The notes beneath the pieces are model-generated. The model did no database searches and was not told the DNA's origin. It saw only the letters and a program-made list of their open reading frames with translations. Source: Symsagittifera roscoffensis (Eukaryota > Xenacoelomorpha > Acoela > Convolutidae). From it: 64,000 nt of DNA. Made by a program: the position numbers and the translations under genes. Below are positions 1-10,917 of the stretch, in pieces. Numbering within the stretch: position 1 is the stretch's first letter; each line of letters begins with the position of its first letter. Location: assembly GCF_963678635.1 (NCBI RefSeq), contig NC_087068.1:32428318-32492317 (forward strand). Reading direction: 5' to 3'.

Positions 1-720
1 CGCACATTGCATAGAATGGTTGATTTGGATCTGGGATTGTGTTTGAAATTTGTTCAGTTAAAAGCTTTTTAATTTCTTCAAATCGTGTTTGATGTTCAGT
101 GGTCCATTCAAAATTATTTTGTTGTCTGAGGATATTATAGAATGGTCTTAAATATAATTGCATTTTGTAAACGTACTTGCTTAAGAAATTTAACATTCCA
201 AGGAATTCTTGGATTTTCTTTTTGTTTGTTGGTGGTTGAAGTTTTTGAATAGCATCAATGCGTGATTTTAATGGAGTGATTGTGTTTTTTTCTATATTAT
301 GTCCTAAAAATTTAACTCGTGTTAAAAAGAAGTGTGATTTATCGGGGGCGGCCTTCAGATTTTCGTTCTGAAGTATTTTATGATAGTGTTCTAAAACTGT
401 GAACATTTCTTCTTTTGTCTGTGATTGCATAAAAACATCGTCTAAATAGGTGATTGCGTTTTTCTTAAGTATTAGTGGTCTAAAAATTTTGCTCATAAAA
501 GCTGAAAATGCTGCTGGTCCTATGGATATTCCATAGAATAGACGGTTGAATTCATATTGTTGATTTCCAATAACAAATTGTATTAAAAGTCGTGATTGTT
601 CATCTAGTGGCATTTGATTGTATGCACTATCCATATCTGCGGTTGTAAAGTATTTTCCGTTTATTTTTGTTAAAATTACTTGTATTGGTTCAATAGGCCA
701 ATTGCATTTTGATTTGTCTA
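1..720 (-). pseudogene. Ty3/gypsy reverse transcriptase palm/thumb, copy A (partial)
   Basis: This is the catalytic RT segment of copy A, read on the minus strand and cut by the window start. A frame is open from a Met codon at 632-634 down to the edge. The polymerase box YLDD is encoded at 437-448, and upstream residues of the type DSAYNQ and FNRLFYG are typical of Ty3/gypsy RT. It is separated from the RT N-terminal segment (738-1082) by a frame break close to a T6 run near 755-760. The same break occurs in copy B, so it predates the duplication. Function would be reverse transcription of element RNA; as it stands the pol frame is broken. Confidence 0.85.
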
Positions 721-737
721 TTAGTGAATTGAGATAT

Positions 738-1082
738 CTAGCGTCTAAAACTATTTTTTAATGATTCTCCTTTTGCTAGGATTATAACAGGGTTAATAAA
801 TGTGTTACCTTTTGGTTGTTCTTCTTTGTTTACTGGTGAGATAATTTTGTATTGTTCTAAAATATCTATTAATCTATTTACCTTATCGTGTAAATGAATT
901 GGTACTTTACTTGCTCTTTGTTTTTTGAAAACTGCGTCAGGTTTTAACGGGAGATGTAGTGATGAACTGATTTTCCCAACATCAAATTTTGATGTTGCGT
1001 AGACTGTTGAATATTTTAACAGTTGTTTTGCTAGTTTGTCAAATTCGATTTGTGTAATTTGTGAGTGTTCAAAGTTAAACAT
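738..1082 (-). pseudogene. Ty3/gypsy RT N-terminal fragment, copy A
   Basis: A 114-codon open segment corresponds to the start of the RT domain. It contains the LHLPLKPDAVFKKQR and VNRLIDILEQYKIISPV regions, like the 'pHxIdtgdapPvrqrpyrvs... eieklLkegiIrpS.SPw' block that opens Ty3/gypsy RTs. It ends with a short out-of-frame tail next to the frame break. It is identical in layout to 18,075-18,419. Confidence 0.75.
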
Positions 1083-1194
1083 CGTTAAAAATTGATGTTG
1101 TTCTTTTGTGTAATTTGTTATATTGAATGTTGGTTTAAAATATGGTGTTTTTGTGAAATAATCTGTGTTCCTCTTTTCATTGCTTTTATATTTT

Positions 1195-1758
1195 TTATGG
1201 ATAGTTCCTCGTTAATTGACAAATATCTAATAATTGGAGTATATTATTTACGCGGTATGCTTTTTCATGTACGGGTGATATTGTAGCGTTTGTTTCGCAA
1301 TATCCTAAAAGTCCTAAGGGTAATGTTACTTGATACGGTGTATTGTTATACACATGTAGCGAAATGATGTCTGAATTCGTATTTTTCAAACATTTTATAG
1401 ATGAAATCGTGATTTTGAAAAACTTATGAAAAGGTTTAAACTCAAACTCTGACATAAAGAGTTGTTGTTTATTTTGACTTTTATCATATTGGTGAACTTG
1501 TTTTATTGAAAACCGTTGTTGGTTATAAATTGGATAAAATTTTGAAAAGAATGGTGGTTGTTTATTTAATCTTTGAAAAAATGTTAGAGCTGTATTTTTT
1601 GTTTTTGTGTACTTATCTTTGATTAGTATTTTACTATTCAAGATGTTGATTGTTGGTATATATTTAGATATAAGTGGTATACCGATGATATTGTATTTAA
1701 TATCAGTGATATGAAATATTTGTTTAAATGGTTTGTTTAGAATTTTATTTTGCTCCAT
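1195..1758 (-). pseudogene. Ty3/gypsy protease C-terminus and protease-RT linker, copy A
   Basis: A 187-codon segment lies downstream of the protease active-site frame. It contains an IIGIPLISKYIPTIN stretch, matching the 'ILG.DFL..' hydrophobic motif near the C-terminus of retroviral-type aspartic proteases. A long basic linker follows. Two in-frame stops (near 1,790 and 1,886) separate it from the DSG motif. Copy B (18,532-19,095) has the same stops and differs by one residue (F versus I about 110 residues in), so the lesions were inherited before duplication. Confidence 0.65.
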
Positions 1759-1884
1759 TGTTCTTGTGGGGAGGAAGAATAATTGGAATTATCCATAATT
1801 TACTAATGTTGATCCTTGTGCTGTTGCTAGTTTACTAGAGGTTGCAAGGGGCTTTAATTTTGGATGTAATGTTTTGATTTCATT

Positions 1885-3261
1885 TTATGTGGGAATGTTA
1901 ATTATGTTTGATTCTGCTCCTGAATCAATTAAAAAATCAATTTCAAGATCTGGTGGTTGAAATTCTTTGTTTCTTGGACTTTCTAAGAGAAATTTTATTG
2001 TCCAAATTTTTTCTCTGGGTTGTTCTTTTTGTATATTTTGATAAATATGATTTGTGTTTAGACATTTTGTTTTGTCATTTTCATTGGGTTTATTTACCGT
2101 TTTAATTTCGTTTATTTCTTGTGCCGTTTGTGTAGTATTGATGGGTTCAATATAGTAATTGTGAAGGAGTTCCAATTGATTTTCATATATATGTGATGCA
2201 AAAGGTCGTTCATATATAATAGGTTCGTAGTCGTTTTCGACTGCTATCACATTTACGGAGATGGTATTTTCTGTATCACTTTCTGTGTTCGATGATCCAC
2301 AGTTTATTTGATTTAGTTGTAGTTCGTTATTTCCTGTGTCATCAATACCTGGGGGGTCTGATGTTGTTTCTTCATTTGACTGTACTTGATTAATATGTCT
2401 TTGATGTTTTGGTGTACTACTTCTGTATCGATGTTTAGAATTATTATAATGGTTATTAATCCTATGTGGTGATTGGGAATAATTTCTATATTGATTATTA
2501 TAACTTGAATTTCGATTTTGTGAATTATTTCGTGATCTGTTTTGATAATTGTCTTTTGGTCTGTGATAGTTTGATCTGTTATATGAGTTATTTCTTGATC
2601 GATTGTTCGGGTAGTTCTGATTTCGATTGTTCGAATAACTTCTATTTCGATTATGTGAATAGTTTCTATTACTGTTATATGATGAGTTTCGTGATTGATT
2701 ATTGGAATAGTGTTTATGTCTTGGGTTTGATTGGGAATTGGATCTAGAAACAAATTGTGTTGCATTTGAATTTGATCTCGAATAGTTATTTCGACTATTT
2801 GATCGATTATAATGATTTTGTGAAGAATTCTGTGTATTTCTTCGTTCTGGTGATCTTCCTCTATAACTTGAGTTATATGGTGATTGATTGGTGTTGTTCG
2901 GAAGTGGTTTTCCTGAACTGTTGTTACTGTATACATTTTTGTTTGGTAGATTTTGATCTTTCTTCATGTATTGATAGAATGATTTATTTGGTTCTTTATA
3001 CTTTTGAGGTTTGTTTTGGTTATCTTGTTGTTTTTGTCTACATTCGGAAATACTAAGTCCGTATCGTCGGCAAAAATTACACCATTTTTTGAAAGATGAT
3101 TTGCCTTTAAAATTTGGGTGTTTTTCATAAATATTTAGTATTTCAGTGATTTTTTCAACTAGGTCTGTATCTGATTCCTGTATGTTATTGATATGTGTAG
3201 TGTTTGTTTCACTTCGATTAACATATTGTAGTTTTAGATTTTCTGTTTCTTCAAGTTTCAT
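1885..3261 (-). pseudogene. Gag nucleocapsid-like protein with protease active site, copy A
   Basis: A 458-codon frame. Residues 1-60 are a charged leader. Residues 61-74 form a zinc-knuckle relic with C61, C64 and C74 spaced as in CCHC, but Leu69 replaces the expected His. Residues ~80-300 are a low-complexity region very rich in Asn, Ser, Arg and Tyr (RS/RN-like), probably for RNA binding. An acidic, Glu/Asn-rich segment follows. The retropepsin triad Asp-Ser-Gly sits at residues 446-448, and the frame stops ten residues later at a TAA, so the protease is cut in two. In family terms this is the gag-to-protease junction of a Ty3/gypsy polyprotein. The lost His suggests an inactive knuckle. 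Confidence 0.75.
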
Positions 3262-3373
3262 TGTGATTTCCGCTTGCTCTAGTTTGTCTACTAGGTTTCG
3301 AAAATCTAAATCTGGCTCTCGAATTGAAGAAGGATGAGATGCTCTCTTTTTTTGCTATTTTCCTTAATTGAGG

Positions 3374-4462
3374 TTATAAGGTCATCATTAAAATTTCTGT
3401 CATTTTTGTGTTTTTATAGTCATGTGTATTTAGTGAATATGCTTTTCGAACTAGTGTTTCGATACGTACTGCTAATTGTTTGATGGTTTCATTTGGTAAT
3501 CTGCGAATTTCATTACATAAAACTCTTTGGTGTTGTTTATTTCTCTCGGATTCAAACGTTTTTGAAAATTCTTGTGTAAATCTTTTCCAGTCTGATTTTA
3601 TTACTATAGGTAAGACTGAAAACCATTTTTGAGCTGCGCCTTCTAAGGTTGTTTGTATCAACGCTGTGCGTCTATGTATCCAATTTTGATGTAGTGGTGT
3701 ATGAATTGGTTCAGGTCCTATATTTAAAATTAAATTTGCTGTTACTGCATTTAAATAATCTTCTACAGAATATTCAGGGTCTGTTCCTGTGAATACCATT
3801 AGTGGTTTATTTGATGTTATTGATGATCCACCCATAAGGTATGGATTCATTGTCATCTGTAGTGATTCTGCGGCATTTGGCATTTCCGAAAAATTTGAAA
3901 GTTGATTTTTTGTCATTTCGTTTTTTTGAAGATAATATGGAAGTGGTATTTCATTTTGCATTTGAGTTGGTTGATACGAGTTCATAGTCATTGGGTTTTG
4001 TGGTTGAATTGGTTGAAAAGATTGTGTATTAGTTGGATTTGGCATATGGATTGGTTGTTGATTTCGTGTATCCGTTGGATTTGGAGAAAAAAATCTTTTA
4101 TATGTATGAGGTCGTCGCGATCCTTGTTTGCGATATCCTTGGGTATATGGTGCAAAAATGTCTGGTTGTAAATAATCATCATCAGATGATAAGTATTCCG
4201 TATGATGAGGTGCTTGCTTTTTATTTTTATTTTGTTGAAAGAATGGGTAATTTTCACTATGATCCTGTGGAGGATGTGAATTAGTCCGAAAATTTACTGA
4301 GTTGGTTGTTGTCATTGGGTTATCCCAATAGTGAGAACATATATGATTATTATTAGTTTTTCGTGGTGGATAGTTTGTTTTTGACGAATGTGCATATCTA
4401 TAATTGTGTTCTGCAAAAGTGTTTCTTGTGAACGTTCTTCGTGGTTTTGATGGTACTGTCAT
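3374..4462 (-). pseudogene. Ty3/gypsy Gag capsid-like domain, copy A
   Basis: A 362-codon frame. The first ~200 residues are Pro/Gln/Asn/Tyr-rich with repeated PNP, QPIQ and QPTQ motifs. The last ~150 residues are helical and match the retrotransposon gag (capsid) family: an FTGTDPEYSVEDYL-type start, WIHRRTALIQTTL, AQKWFSVLP and a terminal basic NETIKQLAVRIETL helix. This protein forms the particle shell and packages element RNA. The frame closes at 3,374 next to a T-homopolymer that differs in length between copies (T7 here, T8 in copy B), which separates it from the nucleocapsid frame. Confidence 0.75.
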
Positions 4463-4533
4463 AGGTCTATATGTTTGATAATCCGTATGTGAATATTTTG
4501 GAGCAACCGAAGGTTTAACGGTTGATTGTAAGG

Positions 4534-5019
4534 TTACTTGTGCCAGTGAAATGTTTGTATTTTTGGTGTTGTTAAATTTGGATGTATTGGTGAAATACTT
4601 TGTTGTGTAGTTGTTGGTGTTTGGACGATTTCTTCATTTATGAAGTGTGATGGTGTTTGGATATCTTGTTGTGTAAGATTCCTAGTTCCATTAAGATTTT
4701 CATTGTGTATGACGGTCGAATTTAAACTGTTATTTCGCGTATCAGGTAAAAATGTATTGTAGTTTAATGGTGTTGCATCAATGGTTAGTGGTACTAATTT
4801 TACATAATCTCTGTGGTAAGATATTGTACTTATTGCTTGACTTGAGATTGATTGTGGGATATTTATAAATGCAGGATGAGACCATTCAGGGTCCCAAACG
4901 TAGTCTGACTGTTCTGTAATGGCAGTATCATCATTTGGATTTTGAGGTCTGAAAGTTTTTCTTGCTTGTGAAATTAAGTATATATTATGTGTGAAATAAT
5001 CTATTATAAACCATGCCAA
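4534..5019 (-). pseudogene. Gag N-terminal region fragment, copy A
   Basis: A 161-codon open segment directly precedes the capsid-like frame. It has no recognisable enzyme motif and is rich in Thr, Asn, Pro and Ile. By position it is the matrix-like or disordered N-terminal part of Gag. It is conserved unchanged in copy B (21,872-22,357). A frame break separates it from both neighbours, so the original Gag was longer than any single surviving frame. Confidence 0.55.
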
Positions 5020-6080
5020 AATTTTTTGTAAGTCATGTTTTGTGTGTTGTGAAAAATCATCTTTAGTGAAATTTTCTTTGATTATATTTAGAAAAGTTGA
5101 AAATAATCTGATTTCCTGTCGTACTTTTGTATGTTTGGATGTTTCAGTTAATGAGATACTTTGAAATTCAGTTTTTTCTAATATAGAAATATAGGTATAT
5201 ATTATCGCAAAAACTTTGTTAGTGAATATGGAGTTTGCTCTTTGTGAATTATGATATTGTATGCTTTTAATATATTCTAAGAATACTTTTGAAACTATAA
5301 TTCAAGATCGTCTGTTTGAATTACATATTTACGATGATTCGTAATTGGTGTGCTGAATTCTATGGTGTAGATTCCATATTGTTGTGTTAAATTACATATA
5401 TCTTTCAGATAATGTTCAATAATTTGTCTTTTGATTTTTTCATCTGGGAATTCTGCTTTGCATGGGCTGATTCCGGGTTCAAACTAATTTACGAGTAAAT
5501 TCTTGCAAAAATCATGTTGCCCTGTATTATCGGGTGCATCTATGAGGAAGGGGTAAACCTCTTTGTCATCTGGACTATCGTCACTTTGAGTGTGGCTCAT
5601 TTTTTCGTTTAATGACTGTTAATATATAACTATCGATGTGTCTAATTGGTTGATTCCGATTATACAAGTGTACTGGTTTGTGTTTATATTGCTTTTTTAT
5701 TCTTCTTTTTTCTCTTTTTGATGAATTTGAAGTTGTTTCTGAATCGGAAAAATATATTTGATCGTGAATGGGACAATTTTTATCAATCGATTCTTTTAAT
5801 TTGTAGAGTTCATCTAAATTGCTAGCTTCTGATTCTGAAAATGCGTTTCTATGTTTTGAAAATCTTTTTCGTGTGATTTGTCTTTGTTTATTTATGATTT
5901 TTCTTTTTTTTGTCAGTCGTTTTGTTCTAATGTATCCAACTGTTTGTGTATGAGGTGTGATTACAAGATCGTATTTTGCTTATCTATCTCTCAGTTGTGT
6001 AAAACGATTGTTTGTTTATTTCCTAGATTTTTGAATGACATAAGGTTTAGGACGAGGGATGCAAAAAGCTGTTAGGTGAT
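5020..6080 (-). pseudogene. Decayed gag 5' region, copy A
   Basis: Translating the minus strand by hand gives stop-interrupted but protein-like sequence. A Met codon at 5,598-5,600 starts an acidic segment (MSHTQSDDSPDDKEVYPF...) with an in-frame TAG at 5,484-5,486; it reopens and closes at 5,295-5,297. Upstream, a second frame from about 5,960 to 5,590 encodes a Lys/Arg-rich stretch followed by a Ser/Glu-rich one and overlaps the Met segment in another frame, implying one frameshift. Together they look like the original start of Gag. The leader begins just beyond ~6,080. Confidence 0.5.
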
Positions 6081-6089
6081 TTCTATTTT

Positions 6090-7770
6090 CTTAGACTGTT
6101 AGTCCTTACGGTTTTTTGGTTAGCTTAACCTGGGTCTTTTTGTTCAGGGTTGGAGAGAAAAGTATATCGATTCCGAAGAATGATTTTTTACTTTCTCGTG
6201 ACTAGTCTAAGCTAAGGTGCTAACTTACTTAATCTTACTTAGGGGTAGTGATTGTGTTCAAGGCTTGGAGAATAGTAAATCGATCCACAAAGTTCAGGTA
6301 TAATTAGAACGCAAGTAGTTCGTTAGATACTATTTTAAACTTACTAAGTCTAATATTTATCCTGGGTCTGGTAAGAGGAGGGTTCAAGTGAAGGATGAAT
6401 AACCGAAGTTCTTCACTGTTTATCTTAATTTGAATGGTTAGTTTTTTTTAATTTCTATTAATCTTGGATCTTTTGGAAGGGTTGGATAGTGAATCGACGT
6501 TTGAAGTCGTTAGACACTTGCTAAGTGGGTGGGGGAGAACAAAATTGTTCTTTTTGATCCAAGGATAGGCCTTGATGATCAGGTTTTAAATTTAGTGAAT
6601 TAGAAAGTTAATTAAGATCCAAGGATAAGCCTTGATGATCTGATTTTAAAATTAAGTGAATTTAAATTTAATTTGGTTTAAATTTATTTAGGAAAAAGAT
6701 TTAGTCTTTTAATGGTATTAGTGAGCTTATGATTGCTGTTATGTTTAGGTGATAAAGCTGGGACAACAGATGATTTTTTGATTACTAACAATTTATTGTC
6801 ATGCTACTAATTTTTATTTTCATTTTCAATAAATATTTTTCAAACATGTTTTTTATATAAGACTGCGTAAATTAAGAAAACGATCTGAGATATTTTTATC
6901 AATCGTTATTGTATATTAATAATTTTGTTTAGCGCCTGAAATGATCATGAAGATTGACTTCAAAATTTTATGTTTGCAAATGAAAATCTAAATCTATATG
7001 TCGTCTCTTGTTCGAGGTCTTCTTACAATTCCGGGTAATTCTGTTATCGTTCGGAATATCGGCTGTGATCTATTGAGTCGTAGAGACATTTCGATTAAAT
7101 TATTGTCGTATAACATTTTAAAAATGTTTTGTCTAATTTCTAATCTATTTTTGGTTAAATCTAAGCTATTAAGGTCTTATTCGAGACTTATGGTCGCACC
7201 AGATGAGATAGGTCCGATGTGTTTAACTCATAGAGTAATTTTGGATAGGGTACACCGTCTGCTCGTCACGCTATCTTATTTTCGGCCGGATAGATTCGTG
7301 CAACGTCTAATACCGATCCTAATCTTACTCTTTACTTTCTAGTCTCAGGGTGTTTAACTAGTCTCTGCTAGGCTCAATAGATCTAGGGTATACTGGTTTG
7401 TTGCGGCAGCTGAAGTTCTCTTGGAGAGACAACTAATTTCTAAGTTAAATTCAAATCTCTCTGGTACTGAAATTACAAGTAATTTCAGCACTTACAAATA
7501 AGTGGATTGTTAGTTAGATGGATCATGACTGGTTAATATTAAATACTTTACAGTGGTAAAATATCTAATTTATCCAATCATAAAATGTAGTTTAGATCAG
7601 GTTCCAATATAAATGCTCACTTCCTTATTTTAGTCACGAGGATGCTCATATAATCAAAAATTTTTGAATTCATCGCTGGTTTTTTTTCCAAAAAAATTAG
7701 GTTACCGTAATATTTAATGATCTGTTCTTTCTATAGTAATAACTTCTTCAATTTATTGTTAGCTCCACTA
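6090..7770 (-). other. Non-coding 5' leader / candidate LTR region of the Ty3 element, copy A
   Basis: This 1.7 kb lies between the gag start and the Polinton units. It occurs three times (also ~23,430-25,110 and ~28,686-30,366), nearly identical each time. I see no convincing gene. It contains degenerate internal repeats of a GGTTGGAGA...AATCGA type near 6,150, 6,265 and 6,475, a 60-bp direct repeat (6,556-6,675), and a palindrome with arms CTGAAATTAC and GTAATTTCAG (7,467-7,488). By position it should hold the 5' LTR, primer-binding site and packaging leader, but without a second LTR I cannot place borders. Confidence 0.4.
6556..6675. repeat. Two-copy 60-bp direct repeat
   Basis: Two adjacent 60-bp units start with GATCCAAGGATA and share CCTTGATGATC; the second begins at 6,616. 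The same pair occurs at 23,896-24,015 and about 29,152-29,271 because the whole leader is duplicated. It lies in the non-coding leader of the Ty3 element and could be a structured RNA or promoter element. Function unknown. Confidence 0.8.
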
Positions 7771-7771
7771 A

Positions 7772-8011
7772 CTTGTATGTATTCACCATAAATTTACCAT
7801 CCTCGCTGCCAAAGTAAGGCTGATCAAACCACTTCTGAAAAGGAGGCAATTGATGTGTCATTCGCAAGGTATTCAGCCACGTATTAAACAGCGGGCTGCA
7901 GAGCAGCAAATTTTACTACGATGGATCCTCTTGCATTCAATGCAACCCCAACAACTTTTCAATCGGGTCTACCAACAGACCATCAAGCAAAGCTCTCATC
8001 ACAACTCATAA
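7772..8011 (+). other. Conserved plus-strand reading frame in the Polinton tail (unit I)
   Basis: Open without a Met from 7,772 (after a TAA) to a TAA at 8,009-8,011, 79 codons. It is rich in Leu, Lys, Arg and Gln (e.g. LLKRRQ, KQRAAEQQILLRW). Unit II has the same frame ending at 10,026-10,028, with mostly conservative replacements over a divergent 80-bp stretch (L/V, F/L, I/L). Unit III breaks it with tandem stops near 11,938. It converges on the minus-strand polymerase. It may be the 3' end of a neighbouring element gene; I do not recognise the family. Confidence 0.3.
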
Positions 8012-8899
8012 AGACACATGGCGAGTTACAACCGAAACAAATGTACTGCCCAACGCAACACAATCTAATCCATGCCCCCTGTAATCACTATCAGCTCCTC
8101 TGACTCCTAGATACTTATAGAGCAATAACTTGATATCAGCGAACTAAATAATTTGTCGTTCATTGGAAACCAGGCTCCAGAGTTCTAAGCAAGAAGAAGC
8201 CCGGTTTCCAAGAAGAAGACCAGCAGCTGTTGTCAGTAGTAGATGTTGGAGCTAAAGTAGGAGGTGGGTCCCTGCAGACCTCCATGTATTAAGATAGGAA
8301 ATAGAGCATCCGGTCTACAAGCTATGTATTAAAATAGGGAATAGAACCTACAATGTTTTAAGATAGGAAATAAACGTGGTAAGGCTTTATTGTTTTTTGT
8401 GATGGTAAGAGAATGGTAAGAAAAAATGAATTTTTTGAGTTTTGTGTAGAAATGACTATTTTTTTCGCAAAAATTTTGGCGAGCATTATCGAATTGATTG
8501 TTACATATCACTGGTTACTTAGGTGTAGATTGTAGAATGAAGATCTTGTAATTAGTTTTTGGTTCATGGTAAGTTAGTGGTAAGAGCTTATGGGCAAAAA
8601 CTTCGATTTTCATCAGAAAAATTGAAAGTTTTTCAAAAAAACTTCAAAACAGGATAAGGTTTGGTGTATCTCAAACTGTTTATTATTTTATTAGATGATC
8701 TTAATTTTTAAAACAGTGCTCTATCTACCTGAAGCTATGTTGAAACCTAGTGGAACTTCGAACTTGGTATTTTGAGAAAAAATTTAATTACAAAAAAAAT
8801 ATATAAATCACTGCATCGTATTTGAAATTTACCGCAACTTTATAAAACAAACTAACAAAAAACTGCGTCGTACAAAAACGTAATACCTTGCATCACTTC
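8012..8899. repeat. Polinton tail, non-coding part (unit I)
   Basis: About 0.9 kb of AT-rich sequence follows the plus-strand frame and precedes the polymerase C-terminus. It contains repeated GTATTAAGATAGG(G/A)AATA phrases (~8,285-8,375) and GGTAAG repeats. The same sequence recurs in all tandem units and, inverted and diverged, at ~47,230-47,770. I see no gene in it. Confidence 0.75.
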
Positions 8900-9118
8900 T
8901 TATAAATTTAATAGTTTTGTATCAATTCCATCATCTTGAAATTGTCTTTTTGGATAAAAATAACTAAGTCCTTTCTTTGTTTGCTCATATGTGGCCACCA
9001 TTTGGCTTACGGTTCTGAATCCTCTATTTGTAGATGTTATGTTGATTGCTTCATCCAGTACTCTCCTGTATTTTGACAGGCAACCGTCTCCAAAATCTTC
9101 TAGAACTCGCTTTTTCAA
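8900..9118 (-). pseudogene. Polinton DNA polymerase B C-terminal fragment (unit I)
   Basis: 72 codons that match the extreme C-terminus of Polinton/Maverick protein-primed DNA polymerases as I know the family: LEDFGDG, KYRRVLDE, STNRGFRT, then YEQTKKGLSYFYPKR near the end. Upstream (9,167-9,790, minus) is the frameshifted region that should join it to motif C. Only the C-terminal third is present, so the unit cannot encode a polymerase. The same fragment lies at 10,918-11,136, 26,240-26,458, 31,496-31,714 and 33,513-33,731. Confidence 0.75.
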
Positions 9119-10917
9119 ATCTTTGCTACTGAATTTGAATTTATCTGATTTGATATCGTAGCAGCAATGTCTTGCTACACAAGCAGATCATTCTGTACAT
9201 CTAATTTCTCATCAGAAAAGTTCCGGCTCCCGTGTATTATGTTTTTATGGCTACTGCAACACGTTCGAGGGAAAAAATTAGATTTTACATCCATCTTAAA
9301 AAAGTCTCTTTCTTTTTTTCTGCAAGAGCTAAGTAAAGCGAGCCTGTGTCAATCTCTAGATGCAAAACACTGCGAAATAACTGTTCAATTTTCAGGCTAT
9401 ATCAGCATTCTCTGAGGGTGTTTTAACAACTCGCTCTCGATTGCATAGTTTTTCATGTTGTCTCCAATATGGTTTCTTCCAAGTTGGGTTTTTTGAAAAT
9501 TGGAGGAAAGCTGGCATATTTTGATTTTATTTCATCTGGAACAATTAAATCGCACTGAATATAGCCAAAAAAAATCCATCTTTTGTTTTTGCTAAATTGA
9601 AGTCGTTAAAAAGAAGTCTTTTTAGGGAAAGTGGGTTCTGACGTGATTTTTGATCTTTTCATCGGTTCAGAAACTTTCCCACCAGTCACACTCCTACGTT
9701 TCTTCAACTTTGTATCCGTTCTCTTTTATGTATTCCCGTCTCTCTCTTCTTTTTACCTCGTTCATTATCCTGTTCAATAAGGGACAAGCTTTTATGTACT
9801 CACCATAAGTTTACCATCCTCGCTGCCAAACTAAGGCTGATCAAACCACTTCTGAAAAGAAGGCAATTTATGTGTCATTTGCAAGGCATACAGCCACGTC
9901 TTAAACAGCGGGCTGCAGAGCAGCAAATTTTACTACGATGGATCCTCTTGCATTCAATGCAACCCCAACAACTTTTCAATCGGGTCCACCAACAGACCAT
10001 CAAGCAAAGCTCTCATCACAACTCATAAAGACACATGGCGAGTTACAACCGAAACAAACGTACTGCCCAACGCAACACAATCTAATCCATGCCCCCTGTA
10101 ATCACTATCAGCTCCTCTGACTCCTAGATACTTATAGAGCAATAACTTAATATCAGGGAACTAAATAATTTGTCGTTCATTGGAAACCAGGCTCCAGAGT
10201 TCTAAGCAAGAAGAAGCCCGGTTTCCAAGAAGAAGACCAGCAGCTGTTGTCAGTAGTAGATGTTGGAGCTAAAGTAGGAGGTGGGTCCCTGCAGACCTCC
10301 ATGTATTAAGATAGGGAATAGAGCATCCGGTCTACAAGCTAAGTATTAAAATAGGGAATAGAACCTACAATGTATTAAGATAGGAAATAAACGTGGTAAG
10401 GCTTTATTGTTTTTTGTGATGGTAAGAGAATGGTAAGAAAAAATGAATTTTTTGAGTTTTGTGTAGAAATGACTATTTTTTTCGCAGAAGTTTTGGCGAG
10501 CATTATCGAATTGATTGTTACATATCACTGGTTACTTAGGTGTAGATTGTAGAATGAAGATCTTGTAATTAGTTTTTGGTTCATGGTAAGTTAGTGGTAA
10601 GAGCTTATGGGCAAAAACTTCGATTTTCATCAGAAAAATTGAAAGTTTTTCAAAAAAACTTCAAAACAGGATAAGGTTTGGTGTATCTCAAACTGTTTAT
10701 TATTTTATTAGATGATCTTAATTTTTAAAACAGTGCTCTATCTACCTGAAGCTATGTTGAAACCTAGTGGAACTTCGAACTTGGTATTTTGAGAAAAAAT
10801 TTAATTACAAAAAAAAATATATAAATCACTGCATCGTATTTGAAATTTACCGCAACTTTATAAAACAAACTAACAAAAAACTGCGTCGTACAAAAACGTA
10901 ATACCTTGCATCACTTC

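Larger units (their letters stand above)
1..6080 (-). mobile_element. Ty3/gypsy-like retrotransposon, copy A (3' part cut by window start)
   Basis: A decayed LTR-type retroelement runs right to left. It covers the gag N-terminal region (about 6,080-5,295), gag capsid (5,019-3,374), nucleocapsid plus the protease active site (3,261-1,885), protease to RT linker (1,758-1,195), RT N-terminus (1,082-738) and RT palm (634 to window edge). The domain order, the DSG protease triad and the YLDD polymerase box place it in Ty3/gypsy (Metaviridae-type) elements. It matches 17,338-23,420 almost base for base, and most frame breaks are shared by the two copies. I see no env-like frame. No paired LTR could be recognised: the 3' side is outside the window and the 5' leader has no second copy on the integrase side of copy B. 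Confidence 0.9.

Noticed and set aside
2313-2936. 207-codon minus-strand frame (Ile/Thr/His-rich) inside the Ty3 nucleocapsid
   Set aside because: It is the alternate reading of the low-complexity Asn/Ser/Arg/Tyr region; its repetitive composition mirrors the codons of the real frame and it has no motif.
1908-3337. Several plus-strand frames antisense to gag
   Set aside because: Antisense of an AT-rich low-complexity coding region lacks stops by composition. The same frames recur at 19,245-20,674 only because the element is duplicated.
3902-4284. Plus- and minus-strand frames of 83-89 codons across the capsid region
   Set aside because: Shadows of the 362-codon capsid-like frame.
5461-5490. 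tRNA B-box-like GGTTCAAAC
   Set aside because: Lies in gag antisense, lacks the CC end of the B box, and no A box or cloverleaf could be drawn.
6998-7342. 114-codon plus-strand frame in the Ty3 leader, present three times
   Set aside because: The three copies are near-identical duplicates, so persistence is not evidence of selection. No motif, and hydrophobic composition typical of chance.
7921-8103. 60-codon plus-strand frames (MDPLAFNATPTTF...) in each Polinton tail
   Set aside because: Overlaps in another frame the more conserved plus-strand frame at 7,772-8,011; no recognisable domain.
8329-8511. 60-codon minus-strand frames in each tail
   Set aside because: Lie in the non-coding AT-rich tail; no motif, and present only through repeat duplication.
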